From contig NZ_WMEF01000006.1 of the NCBI RefSeq assembly GCF_009724685.1, forward strand, positions 175,182 through 239,181: 64,000 nt of DNA, in the 5' to 3' direction. The first letter of the stretch is position 1. Each line of letters opens with the position of its first letter. Origin of the DNA: Lysinibacillus cavernae (GTDB lineage: Bacteria; Bacillota; Bacilli; Bacillales_A; Planococcaceae). Both the position numbers and the translations under genes were made by a program. Shown here piece by piece: positions 63,946 to 64,000 of this stretch. The notes beneath the pieces are model-generated. The model had not been told where the DNA came from, ran no database searches, and worked only from the letters and a program-made list of their open reading frames with translations.

Positions 63946-64000
<55 letters not shown>

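Overview
The window is low-GC, densely coded Firmicute DNA with strong AGGAGG-type ribosome binding sites, frequent TTG/GTG starts and classical Bacillales cis-regulatory RNAs. The gene set (RocB, YjlC-Ndh, YpsA, TcyP, KimA under a c-di-AMP riboswitch, xpt-pbuX under a guanine riboswitch, a reductase-less nitric oxide synthase, N-acetylmuramate catabolism, little other sugar metabolism) points to a Bacillaceae chromosome, most likely Lysinibacillus or a close relative. The genus is an inference from gene content; no database was searched.

Layout. 1-6.4 kb: a GNAT enzyme divergent from a MocR regulator, an EcsC-family protein, an oxidoreductase, an esterase-like protein, and a T-box-controlled MFS transporter. 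6.4-10 kb: IclR regulator divergent from rocB, then a soluble chemoreceptor. 10-14.2 kb: a Crp/Fnr regulator surrounded by ndh/yjlC, a methyltransferase and a cupin; three Fnr-like boxes sit at the same distance from predicted -10 elements, and one of these promoters leads with an unreported-looking 37-residue cysteine-rich ORF. 14.2-17.3 kb: TetR/MMPL export pair. 17.3-26.6 kb: a muropeptide/MurNAc uptake and catabolism cluster (ABC importer, sugar kinase, MurQ etherase, MurR regulator, beta-lactamase-like hydrolase, with the ABC ATPase on the facing strand). 26.6-33.8 kb: DHA2 efflux with a TetR regulator, a two-component system whose sensor carries an extracellular CxxC, a DUF418 membrane protein, a 31-residue membrane peptide, and YpsA. 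33.8-42 kb: cystine transporter TcyP, a split EAL / CBS-GGDEF pair, and an amidase operon with a small AtzG-like partner and a PucR regulator.

42-49.7 kb: membrane proteins (YitT-like, UPF0316), a DUF2252 protein, a decayed ORF, guanine-riboswitch xpt-pbuX, and c-di-AMP-riboswitch kimA. 49.9-54.7 kb: a YkoGH-like two-component system with two PepSY proteins, and MntR-box-controlled mntH. 54.7-55.1 kb is a scar: an internally deleted IS1182-like transposase remnant plus a GC-rich dispersed-type repeat. 55.1-58.5 kb: a BcrAB-like ABC exporter with its own two-component system. 58.6-61.8 kb: lysine-riboswitch lysine permease and a CynX/NimT-type MFS. 61.8-63.5 kb: nos with an overlapping unknown gene. 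The window ends in a tRNA cluster (Glu, Asn, partial Ile).

Most promising for novelty are the Fnr regulon with its cysteine-rich small ORF, the ABC-plus-kinase MurNAc pathway replacing the PTS route, and a T-box that reads best as glutamine-specific in front of an MFS transporter.
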